From assembly GCF_947498015.1 (NCBI RefSeq), contig NZ_CANMIR010000001.1:310001-374000 (forward strand): a stretch of 64,000 nt of DNA. Direction: 5' to 3'. The stretch is from an uncultured Neptuniibacter sp. (lineage in GTDB: Bacteria > Pseudomonadota > Gammaproteobacteria > Pseudomonadales > Balneatricaceae). Below are positions 17,928 to 27,135 of the stretch, piece after piece. The translations under genes were made by a program, and so were the position numbers. Numbering within the stretch: the stretch's first letter is position 1; every line of letters begins with the position of its first letter. The notes beneath the pieces were generated by a model, which saw only the letters and a list, made by a program, of their open reading frames with translations, searched no databases and was not told the DNA's origin.

Positions 17928-19022
17928 ATGACCAAGGTTATAACCTTCACTGTTTTATCAGTCTGTATGGTCCTTGTTTCAGCATGTAGTCGTGATACTC
18001 CAGATAAAATTCTGGACAATTACCTTTATCGACTCAGTAATGTCCTCGATGTCGAAAAGCCCTCCACTCTACCGATCGAAATCCGCCCCCTATTCCCATT
18101 AAGAAGAAAAAGATCGGCCCAGACACAAGAGATAAGGGAAGGCTTATTGGACACGCTCAAACTCAGAAAATGTGGGCTACTACCACTGATAGCAGAGAGA
18201 AACAGCTCATTAGGAAAAGTACTGCAACCCTCTTTGAAAATGCAATATGAGCTTAAATTTCTGTCCGGAATCGAACACTGTTTGGAAAATTTTAATCAGG
18301 CAGAATCCACCGACACTGAACTGATGCAGCTACTGCAGCAAGTAAGAACGATCAAAAGAGCAAACCTCGCAGCAGAACTTTGGAACGGGATATACACATC
18401 CCCCGCAATTGAAGCCAACTTCAGTCGTAAGCAAACCCCTTTGCCATTAGAAAGCAACGGCAGCCACTCGCTCTCGTTAACAGCCCTACTCACTCTCAGC
18501 AACTTGATTTCAGAAATTTCTGATAACCAACCTCTTCCCAGTGGTAGGCGGCTCAGCCAGCTGGAGTCTCATTATGAGATCCTCTTTAAAAATGAAACAG
18601 GCTCCCAAGTATTTACTTCAGTACAACTCATGACAGAGTATCTGATTCAGGCTTCAAAAATGCTTAACCAGAGACTTAATCAAAGGCCACTGTGCCCCGA
18701 TGGGGTGAAAACAGAGAAAGCTGAGATTCTATACAACGTATTTTTAAAATTTTATATTGGCGAGGTTCAACCCTATCTGGCACAAGTGCATCATATTGGA
18801 GAACCTTGGTTGCATGAGAACAACAAGCTATTAGATAGTTTCAGAAAACTTGGCCACCCAATCCCTGAGTCTGTTTCAAACTATGCTGCAGCCGTATTAT
18901 CAACAACAGCTGAAGACAGTTTATGGAAGAATTACATCCAGGCCAGAGACAATCACACCCGCAGCTGGCAACAAATTTTAAAACAATGCGGTATGATGCC
19001 ATCACAGAACAATCGTCAATAG
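17928..19022 (+). CDS. DUF3080 family lipoprotein
   Basis: This 364-residue protein has a lipoprotein signal peptide; the lipobox is LVSAC with the acylated cysteine near residue 20, followed by SRDTPD. The residue after Cys is Ser, suggesting outer-membrane sorting by the usual rule. The body includes IRPLFPLRRKRSAQ, LRKCGLLPLIAERNSSLGKVLQPS and a second cysteine-containing segment, GIEHCLENF, as in DUF3080 proteins. Function is unknown. It begins nine bases after the MATE stop and ends six bases before lapG, so co-transcription with both neighbours is likely. Confidence 0.85.
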   Translation: MTKVITFTVLSVCMVLVSACSRDTPDKILDNYLYRLSNVLDVEKPSTLPIEIRPLFPLRRKRSAQTQEIREGLLDTLKLRKCGLLPLIAERNSSLGKVLQPSLKMQYELKFLSGIEHCLENFNQAESTDTELMQLLQQVRTIKRANLAAELWNGIYTSPAIEANFSRKQTPLPLESNGSHSLSLTALLTLSNLISEISDNQPLPSGRRLSQLESHYEILFKNETGSQVFTSVQLMTEYLIQASKMLNQRLNQRPLCPDGVKTEKAEILYNVFLKFYIGEVQPYLAQVHHIGEPWLHENNKLLDSFRKLGHPIPESVSNYAAAVLSTTAEDSLWKNYIQARDNHTRSWQQILKQCGMMPSQNNRQ

Positions 19023-19028
19023 TATGAC

Positions 19029-19745
19029 ATGGAATCAAGCCTGATGCTGGCACACAGACATCCCGAAAAAAAGACTGCGAGCAGATGTTCACTCATCCTG
19101 CTCACATGCCTTTTTGTCTTTTCCAGCTTTCTTTTAATCCATGTCGATGCAGAGAGCATCAGGCTTAGCAAAGCTGACATAGAAAAGTTAGGAAAAAAGT
19201 ACGGCGAAAGAGCTAAACTCAGAATCCAAAGCTGGCAAAACCTCTTAACATCGCTGGCTGATCAGGATGAGACAACCAAACTTAAAGAGATCAACAACTT
19301 CTTTAATCAGGTTAGATTTATAGATGATATACGACATTGGAAAAAGAAAGATTATTGGGCCACGCCCGTTGAGTTTCTGATCACCAATGGCGGCGATTGT
19401 GAAGACTTTAGTATCGCCAAGTACTACACCTTAAAGGAGCTGGGTGTGGCCGTAGAAAAGATGAATCTGGCTTATGTAAAAGCGCTGGATTATAACCAGG
19501 CACACATGGTACTGACCTACTACCCTAACCCACGTTCAACTCCGTTAGTTCTGGATAATATAAACGGGGAGATACTCCCCGCATCCAAGCGACCAGACCT
19601 GCTCCATGTATATAGTTTCAATGGTGATAAGCTCTGGTTATCCAAAATGGGAAGAAGGACCACCCTGGTAGGAACATCAGACCGACTGAAACCCTGGGTA
19701 AAACTACAATCAAGAATCGAAAATAAGGACATTAACCTAAAATAG
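19029..19745 (+). CDS. lapG: LapG-type periplasmic cysteine protease
   Basis: LapG (bacterial transglutaminase-like cysteine proteinase) cuts the N-terminal retention module of giant RTX adhesins, releasing biofilms when c-di-GMP falls. The catalytic triad is visible: Cys in NGGDCEDFSIAKYY, His in NQAHMVLTY and Asp in LVLDNINGE. DCED also supplies the known calcium-binding acidic residues. An N-terminal hydrophobic segment (about 20-42) directs export. The start may instead be ATG at 19044; neither has a strong ribosome site. lapD follows after 24 bases. Catalytic residues are complete, so the protein should be active. Confidence 0.93.
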   Translation: MESSLMLAHRHPEKKTASRCSLILLTCLFVFSSFLLIHVDAESIRLSKADIEKLGKKYGERAKLRIQSWQNLLTSLADQDETTKLKEINNFFNQVRFIDDIRHWKKKDYWATPVEFLITNGGDCEDFSIAKYYTLKELGVAVEKMNLAYVKALDYNQAHMVLTYYPNPRSTPLVLDNINGEILPASKRPDLLHVYSFNGDKLWLSKMGRRTTLVGTSDRLKPWVKLQSRIENKDINLK

Positions 19746-19769
19746 GTTTAATGCTGAGGAGTAAGAATT

Positions 19770-21719
19770 ATGTCATTGGTTAATCAACTGATCGCTGCAA
19801 TTTTTGCAGTTCTGATCGGACTTGTGTCCGGCACGTTGTACATCATGTCAGAAAGTTCTCGCTCTATCCTTCAGGATCAGCTTGAATCACATGCTCAGGA
19901 TTCTGCTACCCACCTGGGACTCTATCTGGCCCCCTATATGGCCGATAATGACAGCGCTACGGTTGAAACTGCTGTCAACGCGATCTTTGATAGTGGCTTT
20001 TATCAACGCATCATTGTCACGAATGCTGATGAAGCGATCCTCTTTGAAAAACAGACACCGCCTCAGGTCCATAGTGATGTTCCTCTGTGGTTCCAGAATG
20101 CGATAAAGATCACCCCTCCCTCCATGTTCAGGGAGATTACTTACGAATGGCGTCAGGTAGGTAAGATCTATGTACAAAGCCGCGCCGGGTATGCCTACGA
20201 AAAACTGTGGAAAGGAGCACAGGATAGCCTGATCTTGTTTGTCTGCCTCTCCCTTCTCTGCGTATTAGTGATCAGTTCATTGATCCGCTATTTACTGAAG
20301 CCTCTTTACAAAGTTGAAAACCAGGCAATAGCGTTGTCTGAAAAGCGTTACATTGAGCAGGAAAAACTGCCTGGCACACGAGAGCTTAAACGCGTTGTTG
20401 AAGCGATGAATCGCATGGTGCGTCAGGTTAAGAGTATGTTTGAAGAGCAGTCACGGAACATTGAAGAACTTAGGAGAAGTGCATATCAAGACAGTCTGAC
20501 CGGACTCAACAATCAGCGAGCCACTGAATCTCAACTTGCCGAAAGACTCGACTACAGGAAAGATTTCGGACGTGGCCACCTGCTGAACATCCGTTTAAAA
20601 GAGCTACAATCTATCAACCAGACAATCGGGGTAGATAAAACAAATAAGCTTCTGAAACACCTAGCAAGTCTGCTCGAGGAGATGTCGAGGCGTGCCGACC
20701 AGAGCATCCTCGGACGTATTTCAGGGTCAGATTTCATACTACTGACCGATCAGACTGATATCGATAAATTGAAAATCCAGATCGAAACAATCAATGGTGA
20801 ATGCACTAAGCAGCTGGCGCAGTTAATGGAACAGCACAGCAGCTTATTATGTATCAGCGTAGGTAGCAGCGAGTGCTTTGAAGACAGGAACAGCAGTCAG
20901 TTAATTTCAGAAGCCCGGGTAGCTACCGATGAGGCTTTAGACAGCAACGTAATCTGGAAGCAATTCGCCAGTGCAGGTCAATCTTCACAACTACCTGATC
21001 AGGATGACTGGAAACAACATGTTGCCAATGCGATAAATAGACGCAGTATAATTTTGCAGACCCAGAGCATTATTGGAAGCAGTGACAACCAGCCGACTAT
21101 ACAGAATGAGGTCTTTGCTCGTATTCTGGATCGTGATTATCAACCTGCAGCTGCCGGTGAATTTATTAGTGTGGTCAAAGAACTTGGACTTGCTATTGAG
21201 CTGGACCGTGCTGTCATTGAGCTATCTTTACAAGAAACTCAGAAAACGATGCTTCCACTCACGTTTAACCTGAGCCACGAAGCATTGACCAACGACAGTT
21301 TCTCAAAATGGCTGACCTCGACTCTGGAGAGCATTTCACACCCTGAACGACTCATGTTTGAGCTTGATGAAACCAGTGTTCTAAATAATATGTCTCGGAT
21401 TACGGAATTCCGTAATGTGCTCAAAGAAAAAGGGATCGGTTTCGGTGTCGATCACTTTGGCATTCATCCCAGCGGATTTGCGTATCTGTACTCGGTACAA
21501 CCGGATTACATCAAAATTGATGGCTCACTTATACGTAACCTGGACACAAATGCAGAGGACAGATTCTTTGTCAGTAGCCTCATTAGCGTTGCACATAGCC
21601 TGGGTATAAAAGCCTATGCAGAACATGTAGAAAGAGAGGTTCAGCTTGAACTCTTAACCAACCTCGAGGTGGACGGGACACAGGGTTACCTGCACGGCAC
21701 TCCTACGACCCTTAACTGA
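19770..21719 (+). CDS. lapD: LapD-type c-di-GMP receptor (degenerate GGDEF-EAL)
   Basis: This inner-membrane protein of 649 residues has TM1 (about 5-25), a periplasmic domain (about 26-150), TM2 (about 152-172), a HAMP domain (LLKPLYKVENQ...), a GGDEF-like domain and an EAL-like domain. Both enzymatic motifs are degenerate. The GGDEF site reads ISGSDF, the EAL position reads EVF, and the DDFGTG loop reads DHFGIHPSG. It should therefore bind c-di-GMP without making or degrading it, as LapD does, and sequester LapG in the periplasm when bound. A GAGGAG ribosome site precedes the ATG. No target adhesin is in the window. A strong terminator follows. Confidence 0.93.
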   Translation: MSLVNQLIAAIFAVLIGLVSGTLYIMSESSRSILQDQLESHAQDSATHLGLYLAPYMADNDSATVETAVNAIFDSGFYQRIIVTNADEAILFEKQTPPQVHSDVPLWFQNAIKITPPSMFREITYEWRQVGKIYVQSRAGYAYEKLWKGAQDSLILFVCLSLLCVLVISSLIRYLLKPLYKVENQAIALSEKRYIEQEKLPGTRELKRVVEAMNRMVRQVKSMFEEQSRNIEELRRSAYQDSLTGLNNQRATESQLAERLDYRKDFGRGHLLNIRLKELQSINQTIGVDKTNKLLKHLASLLEEMSRRADQSILGRISGSDFILLTDQTDIDKLKIQIETINGECTKQLAQLMEQHSSLLCISVGSSECFEDRNSSQLISEARVATDEALDSNVIWKQFASAGQSSQLPDQDDWKQHVANAINRRSIILQTQSIIGSSDNQPTIQNEVFARILDRDYQPAAAGEFISVVKELGLAIELDRAVIELSLQETQKTMLPLTFNLSHEALTNDSFSKWLTSTLESISHPERLMFELDETSVLNNMSRITEFRNVLKEKGIGFGVDHFGIHPSGFAYLYSVQPDYIKIDGSLIRNLDTNAEDRFFVSSLISVAHSLGIKAYAEHVEREVQLELLTNLEVDGTQGYLHGTPTTLN

Positions 21720-21732
21720 TCAGCAGGCACTA

Positions 21733-21759
21733 AAAACGGCGGTTAAACCGCCGTTTTTT
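21733..21759. terminator. Bidirectional terminator between lapD and proQ-like gene
   Basis: A perfect 12-bp stem, AAAACGGCGGTT / AACCGCCGTTTT, with a two-base loop, is flanked by A and T runs. It serves convergent lapD (plus) and the proQ-like gene (minus). Confidence 0.93.
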
Positions 21760-21773
21760 CCCAATCCTAAAAA

Positions 21774-22316
21774 CTACTTACGTGAAACAAGCATCTCGAG
21801 TTTTTGACTCAAACGCTCTTCGCGTTCCTGCTCTTTACGCTTTTCCTGACGCGCTTTATTAATCTCTTTTAATTTATCCTTAGCGTGATCGGATTCTTCC
21901 TTTGTCACCAAACCCGCAGGCTCACCATTGATATCGATACGCTCAACTCCCTCTCGAAGAGAGCGATAGTAATTAAGAGAACGTACGTAGCTCGCAAGTG
22001 CACGCTTGATCTTATTCTTAGCTACTTTTTCATCTGCAACCAGATCTTCCTGAATCCCGATCTTCAGAGGTCTAACATTTTTGCGATCAAAGGTTTTAGG
22101 ATAAGCTTCCATCAACTGCTGCAGGGCAGCCATATTTGCAGCACGGTTTTTGGATTTCGCCTTTGGCGCTTTATTTACTACGTCATTCACCTTAATAACC
22201 TCTGACTGGGATACATTTTCGGCCTGAGCTCGTTGTTGCTCTAACCTGGTTAGCATCGAATCCAGTTGATCAAATAATTGCCTAGTTGTAGAACAAAGAA
22301 ATTCAACATCAACCAC
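21774..22316 (-). CDS. ProQ/FinO domain RNA-binding protein
   Basis: This 180-residue basic protein contains a central ProQ/FinO domain (about 65-130): LMEAYPKTFDRKNVRPLKIGIQEDLV, then KIKRALASYVRSLNYYRSLREGVERIDINGEP. ProQ-domain proteins bind structured small RNAs and mRNA 3' ends. The N-terminal part is a short coiled region (LDSMLTRLEQQRAQ) and the C-terminus is a charged helix (ARQEKRKEQEREERLSQKLE). It lacks the C-terminal Tudor-like domain of E. coli ProQ. The start codon is GTG at 22316, with AGGG seven bases upstream, overlapping the tusA stop. It lies nine bases after tusA and is probably co-transcribed with it. Confidence 0.88.
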   Translation of the reverse strand: MVDVEFLCSTTRQLFDQLDSMLTRLEQQRAQAENVSQSEVIKVNDVVNKAPKAKSKNRAANMAALQQLMEAYPKTFDRKNVRPLKIGIQEDLVADEKVAKNKIKRALASYVRSLNYYRSLREGVERIDINGEPAGLVTKEESDHAKDKLKEINKARQEKRKEQEREERLSQKLEMLVSRK

Positions 22317-22325
22317 CTAGTAACC

Positions 22326-22565
22326 CTATGATCCCTTACGGATAAAATATCCATAGAGCTCATCTTCCACATACTGGTCGATTAGGTCATGCCCCAAAAA
22401 AGCACAAAACTTTGGGATATCACGCTGCGTAGATGGATCCGTTGCTAATATATGAAGCACTTCACCAACCTGCATATCCCGCACATAATTATGGAGCATC
22501 ATAACCGGCTCCGGGCAGTAAAGCCCCTGAGCATCCAGAGTGTGGTCAGCTTTGATGTCGATCAT
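22326..22565 (-). CDS. tusA: Sulfurtransferase TusA
   Basis: TusA accepts persulfide sulfur from IscS and passes it on for tRNA 2-thiouridine synthesis and other sulfur needs. The 79-residue protein begins MIDIKADHTLDAQGLYCPEPVMMLH. The active cysteine is in the CPEPVMM motif, and RDIPKFCAFLGH and the C-terminal YFIRKG match E. coli TusA closely. The start at 22565 is chosen because upstream in-frame codons do not resemble the family. It precedes the ProQ-domain gene by nine bases, an arrangement I cannot relate to a known pathway. Confidence 0.95.
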   Translation of the reverse strand: MIDIKADHTLDAQGLYCPEPVMMLHNYVRDMQVGEVLHILATDPSTQRDIPKFCAFLGHDLIDQYVEDELYGYFIRKGS

Positions 22566-22715
22566 TCTTTGTCTCTTGCAGAAAGTTGCGTATTGTCTCA
22601 AATTACCTATGGCAGAAAAAGCAATTTCACCACAAAACATCAACTAAAGTCGCTTTTAACCAATTAATAATCCATCCTATATTCATGGAAAACTGTTTTC
22701 AGAGGAGAAAGCATC

Positions 22716-22997
22716 ATGATTCGTGTGATGATCGAACGCCATGTGGCTGATGAGCTGTCCACCCACTATGACAAGGCCGCTCGTGAAACCCTTCAACTCG
22801 CAATGCAGGCACATGGATTTATATCTGGCGAGGCTTTAAGGAATGCATATGACCCGAATCATCGTTTAGTAATTGCCACATATCGTACGCTGCAAGACTG
22901 GCAACGCTGGTCCGGGTCTTCAGAAAGACAGGAGATGATGGATGCCATCAACCCCATGTTAGAAGCAGAAGAGAAAGTTACAATCTTTGAGCACTGA
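22716..22997 (+). CDS. Antibiotic biosynthesis monooxygenase (ABM) domain protein
   Basis: This 93-residue single-domain protein has a dimeric ferredoxin-like ABM fold: MIRVMIERHV strand, long helix, GFISGEALRN, RLVIATYRTLQDWQRWSGSSERQEMM and a final strand (KVTIFEH). Members include quinol monooxygenases and heme-degrading enzymes, but many have no known activity. GAGGAG precedes the ATG. It stands alone between the divergent tusA unit and convergent rlmM, so context does not suggest a substrate. Confidence 0.85.
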   Translation: MIRVMIERHVADELSTHYDKAARETLQLAMQAHGFISGEALRNAYDPNHRLVIATYRTLQDWQRWSGSSERQEMMDAINPMLEAEEKVTIFEH

Positions 22998-23018
22998 ATA
23001 CAGAGACCACCTTTGCGC

Positions 23019-24086
23019 TTATAACGCCCGAAGGTGGCAGGTGATCTCTTCACGGTCATGATATAGCTGTTTAGCCGACAGCTCGTAAGCCAATCCATGT
23101 TGCATGAACTGTTCAGCTATCAAATTTAAACATGTAACCACTTCCTGATAGCGTTGTTTCATAGGCAGCTTGAGATTAAATATCGCTTCCGTGCACCAAC
23201 CATTAATTATCCATTCTGATGCCATTTTAGCCGTTTTAACCGGCTTATCCACAACATCACACACCATCAAATAAACCGGCTCAGCTGGAACAAACTTGTA
23301 GGCATCTTCTGTAGCGTGCCTAACCTGACCTGACTCCATTAGATCCTCATTCATCGGCCCGTTATCCACAGCTGTAACAAACATACTGCGCTGCACTAAC
23401 TGCCAGGTCCACCCTCCTGGTGCGGCCCCCAGATCAACAGCAGTAGCGCCATGAGCCAGTCGTTGATCCCACTGATCTTTTGGAATAAACCAATGCCATG
23501 CCTCTTCCAACTTAAGCGTTGAACGACTGGGGGCTGATTTAGGAAACTTAAGACGAGGCACACCTAACGGCCAGGGAGCAGAGTTTGCTTTTGGACAAAA
23601 GCCAACATAAATATCACACCCTGATAAAACAAACAGAGTTAAGCGATCCCCCCTAAGAGATGATGCTTTATTCAATCTATCGGATTTTCTGAGTTTTTGA
23701 GCCAGTGCAGAGCTAAATTTACGAGCAAAAGTCGCTAACTCTCGGCCTTCGGTTGTATCAGGGTATTCCGCCCAGACATCTGAACAGACGGGAAAATCCT
23801 CTATGATCGCTTCAATTTGTGAGACCCGATCCTCTCTATCCAGTGACAAACACTCTCCGCAGACCATCCACTGTCGAATGAATATCAGTTGGTTAAAATC
23901 AAGATCGCGAATGGCACGCTCCGCTTCCCCCTCCTGCTGAATATGAAAGCTGACAAAGCCCCCCCCCTGATCCAGCGTACAGTAACCATAGATACCTATA
24001 GACGCACATTGATCTGTGATCTCAGCCGCAGCTTCCTTTTCAAATCCAGACCGACACTGCAGCAGAAGGCGATTAAAATAGCTCAC
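23019..24086 (-). CDS. rlmM: 23S rRNA 2'-O-ribose C2498 methyltransferase
   Basis: RlmM methylates the 2'-OH of C2498 in 23S rRNA with SAM. The 355-residue chain has an N-terminal THUMP-like domain and a C-terminal Rossmann methyltransferase domain. The SAM motif is AVDLGAAPGGWTWQL, and later blocks VCDVVDKPVKTA and FNLKLPMKQRY carry catalytic K-D-K type residues. The GTG start at 24086 overlaps the preceding hydrolase's TGA as GTGA. The length is close to E. coli RlmM (366). Confidence 0.95.
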   Translation of the reverse strand: MSYFNRLLLQCRSGFEKEAAAEITDQCASIGIYGYCTLDQGGGFVSFHIQQEGEAERAIRDLDFNQLIFIRQWMVCGECLSLDREDRVSQIEAIIEDFPVCSDVWAEYPDTTEGRELATFARKFSSALAQKLRKSDRLNKASSLRGDRLTLFVLSGCDIYVGFCPKANSAPWPLGVPRLKFPKSAPSRSTLKLEEAWHWFIPKDQWDQRLAHGATAVDLGAAPGGWTWQLVQRSMFVTAVDNGPMNEDLMESGQVRHATEDAYKFVPAEPVYLMVCDVVDKPVKTAKMASEWIINGWCTEAIFNLKLPMKQRYQEVVTCLNLIAEQFMQHGLAYELSAKQLYHDREEITCHLRAL

Positions 24087-24715
24087 TGAATGATATTCCT
24101 GATTATGGCAATTGCATTTTTAAGGTGGGCCGAATGTGTGTGCCCTGAAGATTTGCGCGGTTTAAGATCATGATCACCATCCTCAAACCAGTGCATAATG
24201 ACTCTCTTGTTAAGATTATACCCCTCAACCTCCTCAAGAGAACCTAAAGCATCTCTGGTCCCCTGAAAAACATGCAGCGGTACCGGCAAAGAGGAAAGAT
24301 GTTCTGTACGCAGTTTATCGGGCTTCCCTTTAGGATGGAATGGATAACCAAAAACAAAACAACCACTAATACCTGAATAATCCGGAAGCATTGTAGCCAC
24401 ACGCCCCCCCATCGATTTACCCGCGACAAAAAGGGGAACATCTTCCTTTTGATATTTAGCAACGAGTTCTGCAAAGTGATCAACCAGCGCAGGTATTCTA
24501 TCAGGCGGTCGCCGCCTGCCATCAACCTGTTTTTTTTGCATATAGGGAAAGTTAAAGCGGATAACCTCTAAACCGAGATTAGCAAGCTCCTTGGCAATAT
24601 TCTGCATAAAATCGCTATCCATAGCGACACCAGCACCATGGGCAAAAATAACCCTACCAAAATTAGGTTTTCCATTAATTAACACAGACTTAGCGGATGC
24701 AAGCTGTAAAGACAT
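24083..24715 (-). CDS. Alpha/beta hydrolase, KANL3/Tex30-like family
   Basis: This 210-residue cytoplasmic alpha/beta hydrolase has FAHGAGVAMDSDFM (oxyanion region), nucleophile serine in AGKSMGGRVA, aspartate in FQGTRDALG and histidine in FEDGDHDLKP. FNFPYMQKK and GYPFHPKGKPDKLRTEHL are typical of this small family of uncharacterised hydrolases. The substrate is unknown. It overlaps rlmM by four bases, implying coupled translation. The start lies 21 bases from a perfect FNR/ANR box in the divergent region shared with ccoN. Confidence 0.87.
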   Translation of the reverse strand: MSLQLASAKSVLINGKPNFGRVIFAHGAGVAMDSDFMQNIAKELANLGLEVIRFNFPYMQKKQVDGRRRPPDRIPALVDHFAELVAKYQKEDVPLFVAGKSMGGRVATMLPDYSGISGCFVFGYPFHPKGKPDKLRTEHLSSLPVPLHVFQGTRDALGSLEEVEGYNLNKRVIMHWFEDGDHDLKPRKSSGHTHSAHLKNAIAIIRNIIQ

Positions 24716-25057
24716 ATATTATCCACCGATCAAACTTGATTTGAATCAAATAAAGAGGAGAAAAGCATAAGCGAGCACGCCACAAAACCTAGACACAAGT
24801 CAAAGAAAAAAAACCATATTCCAAACTCTTATATACAAACAATAAAACGCAATATGTATTTTGTTATTATAAATCAACATGTTACCAAGCTAGCACCCCC
24901 ATTAGAAGCATGAAAATTAGACCTAGGTCGATATTACGCGCCTGCGACAAAATGCCTCATTCATTGCGCTAAACACATTGAAAATACAGCGCTATTCCCA
25001 GATAATTGCCTGCGAAACTCAAAATTTCCATAAATAGCTTGTTGATGAGAGCCTGAC
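24716..25057. other. Divergent region between hydrolase gene and ccoN
   Basis: This 342-base, AT-rich gap contains the FNR/ANR box at 24736-24749 near the hydrolase end. A long gene-free stretch runs to ccoN. No open frame of note and no obvious stem-loop terminator is present. If the box activates ccoN at the usual -41.5 position, transcription would begin near 24784 and leave a leader of about 270 bases. Confidence 0.5.
24736..24749. promoter_or_regulatory. FNR/ANR binding site (perfect consensus)
   Basis: TTGAT-TTGA-ATCAA matches the TTGATNNNNATCAA consensus at all ten defined positions. An FNR-type regulator gene lies downstream at 35355, and cbb3 oxidase genes are classical targets. The site is centred about 27 bases before the hydrolase start and about 315 bases before ccoN, so which gene it controls is uncertain. 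Confidence 0.75.
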
Positions 25058-26488
25058 ATGAGCACAGCAACTGAACACCCCACCTACAATTATAAAGTGG
25101 TGCGCCAGTTCGCCATCATGACAGTGATCTGGGGTATCGTCGGTATGACCGTCGGTGTCCTAATCGCTGCTCAGTTGGTTTGGCCTGCACTAAACTTTGA
25201 TACCGCGTGGCTGACCTATGGTCGTCTACGTCCGCTGCATACCAACGCAGTTATCTTTGCATTCGGCGGTTGCGCCCTGTTTGCAACTTCGTACTACGTT
25301 GTACAGCGTACCAGCCAACGCCGCCTGATCTCTGATGGTCTAGCAGCGTTCACCTTCTGGGGCTGGCAGGCTGTTATCCTTGCAGCAGCAATTACTCTGC
25401 CACTAGGCCTGACCTCTTCTAAAGAGTATGCAGAGCTAGAATGGCCGATTGATCTTTTGATCACTGTTGTTTGGGTCGCTTATGCGGTTGTCTTCCTAGG
25501 CACTGTGAAGATGCGTAAAACATCTCACATCTATGTCGGTAACTGGTTCTACATGGCCTTCATCATTACGGTTGCAGTTCTGCATATCGTAAACAGCATG
25601 GCCATCCCTGTTTCTATGTGGAAATCTTACTCTGTATACCCTGGTACAGTTGATGCCATGGTACAGTGGTGGTACGGACATAACGCAGTAGGTTTCTTCC
25701 TGACAGCTGGCTTCCTGGGCATGATGTACTACTTCGTACCGAAGCAGGCTGAGCGTCCAATCTACTCTTACCGCTTGTCTATCGTTCACTTCTGGGCACT
25801 GATTGCTACATACATGTGGGCTGGTGGTCACCACCTGCATTACACAGCCCTACCTGACTGGACACAGTCTGTAGCGATGGTTATGTCTTTGATCCTTCTG
25901 GCTCCATCTTGGGGTGGTATGATCAACGGTATGATGACTCTGTCTGGCGCGTGGCACAAACTGCGTACCGATCCAGTTCTTCGCTTCCTGGTTGTTTCTC
26001 TGTCCTTCTACGGTATGTCTACCTTTGAAGGCCCGATGATGTCTATCAAAACTGTAAACGCTCTGTCTCACTACACTGACTGGACTGTTGGTCACGTACA
26101 CGCAGGTGCTTTAGGTTGGGTAGCTATGATCTCTATCGGTGCTGTATACCACATGATCCCTCGCCTATTCGGTAAGGCTCAGATGTATAGCGTTGGCCTG
26201 ATCAACACTCACTTCTGGCTGGCAACTGTTGGTACAGTTCTCTACATCTGCGCGATGTGGGTTAACGGTATTCTGCAGGGCCTGATGTGGCGTGCAGTTA
26301 ACGAAGACGGCACTCTGACTTACAGCTTCGTAGAAGCCCTGGAAGCATCTCACCCAGGCTACTTCGTTCGCTGGTTGGGCGGTATGTTCTTCCTACTGGG
26401 TATGGTCCTGATGGCCTACAACGTATGGCAGACCGTTCGTAAAGGCAGCACTGCACCAGAAGCTGAAGCTTCTGCACAGGCAGCCTAA
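25058..26488 (+). CDS. ccoN: cbb3-type cytochrome c oxidase subunit I
   Basis: CcoN is the catalytic haem-copper subunit that reduces oxygen with high affinity. The 476-residue protein has about 12 membrane helices. Conserved histidine-bearing segments include [39 protein letters not shown] and [14 protein letters not shown]. The family tyrosine lies in helix VII near [11 protein letters not shown] at 25058 follows a weak GAGAG site. ccoO starts 20 bases after its stop. Identification is secure. Confidence 0.98.
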   Translation: MSTATEHPTYNYKVVRQFAIMTVIWGIVGMTVGVLIAAQLVWPALNFDTAWLTYGRLRPLHTNAVIFAFGGCALFATSYYVVQRTSQRRLISDGLAAFTFWGWQAVILAAAITLPLGLTSSKEYAELEWPIDLLITVVWVAYAVVFLGTVKMRKTSHIYVGNWFYMAFIITVAVLHIVNSMAIPVSMWKSYSVYPGTVDAMVQWWYGHNAVGFFLTAGFLGMMYYFVPKQAERPIYSYRLSIVHFWALIATYMWAGGHHLHYTALPDWTQSVAMVMSLILLAPSWGGMINGMMTLSGAWHKLRTDPVLRFLVVSLSFYGMSTFEGPMMSIKTVNALSHYTDWTVGHVHAGALGWVAMISIGAVYHMIPRLFGKAQMYSVGLINTHFWLATVGTVLYICAMWVNGILQGLMWRAVNEDGTLTYSFVEALEASHPGYFVRWLGGMFFLLGMVLMAYNVWQTVRKGSTAPEAEASAQAA

Positions 26489-26508
26489 GGTCAAAGGAGC
26501 AGATAGAA

Positions 26509-27129
26509 ATGATCAAACACGAAACGATTGAAAAGAACATTGGCATCATGATCCTGCTGATCATCATTGTGATCAGTGGCGGTGGCCTTGCAGAGATTGT
26601 ACCTCTGTTCTTCCAGTCTTCTACGACTAAACCAATTGAAGGCATGCGTACATACTCTGCGCTGGAATTTGAAGGCCGCGATATCTACATCCGTGAAGGT
26701 TGTAACGTATGTCACAGCCAGATGATTCGCCCATTCCGCGCAGAAACTGAGCGTTATGGACACTTCTCCACTGCAAACGAGCATGTTTGGGAACACCCAT
26801 TCCTATGGGGATCCAAACGTACAGGTCCTGACCTGGCTCGCGTAGGTGGCCGTTACTCCGACGATTGGCACCGCGCTCACTTGTATAACCCTCGTGACGT
26901 TGTTCCTGAGTCGAAAATGCCATCTTACCCTTGGTTATTCGAAACCAAGCTAACTGGCAAAGATACCGCTACTAAGCTTGAAGTACAGCGTAGCCTGGGC
27001 GTTCCGTTTACGGACGAGCAGATTGCTGGTGCTCAGGATGCAGTTCAGGGCAAGTACGAAATTGACGCTCTGGTTGCTTACCTACAGGCACTTGGCAAAA
27101 TGCATTCTGTATACAACAACAAGCGGTAA
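26509..27129 (+). CDS. ccoO: cbb3-type oxidase subunit II (monohaem cytochrome c)
   Basis: This is a 206-residue membrane-anchored cytochrome c. TM segment about 12-36 ([25 protein letters not shown]) is followed by the haem c motif CNVCHS within [23 protein letters not shown]. The distal Met ligand is in SKMPSYPW. The family sequence [21 protein letters not shown] is intact. CcoO passes electrons from CcoP to CcoN. ccoQ begins six bases after its stop. Confidence 0.98.
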   Translation: MIKHETIEKNIGIMILLIIIVISGGGLAEIVPLFFQSSTTKPIEGMRTYSALEFEGRDIYIREGCNVCHSQMIRPFRAETERYGHFSTANEHVWEHPFLWGSKRTGPDLARVGGRYSDDWHRAHLYNPRDVVPESKMPSYPWLFETKLTGKDTATKLEVQRSLGVPFTDEQIAGAQDAVQGKYEIDALVAYLQALGKMHSVYNNKR

Positions 27130-27135
27130 TAACGC

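Noticed and set aside
23245-23370. Two consensus DnaA boxes (TTATCCACA at 23245-23253 and 23362-23370)
   Set aside because: Both lie inside rlmM and encode ordinary residues (VDKP, AVDNG). No AT-rich unwinding region, dnaA or dnaN gene is near, so chance is the best explanation.
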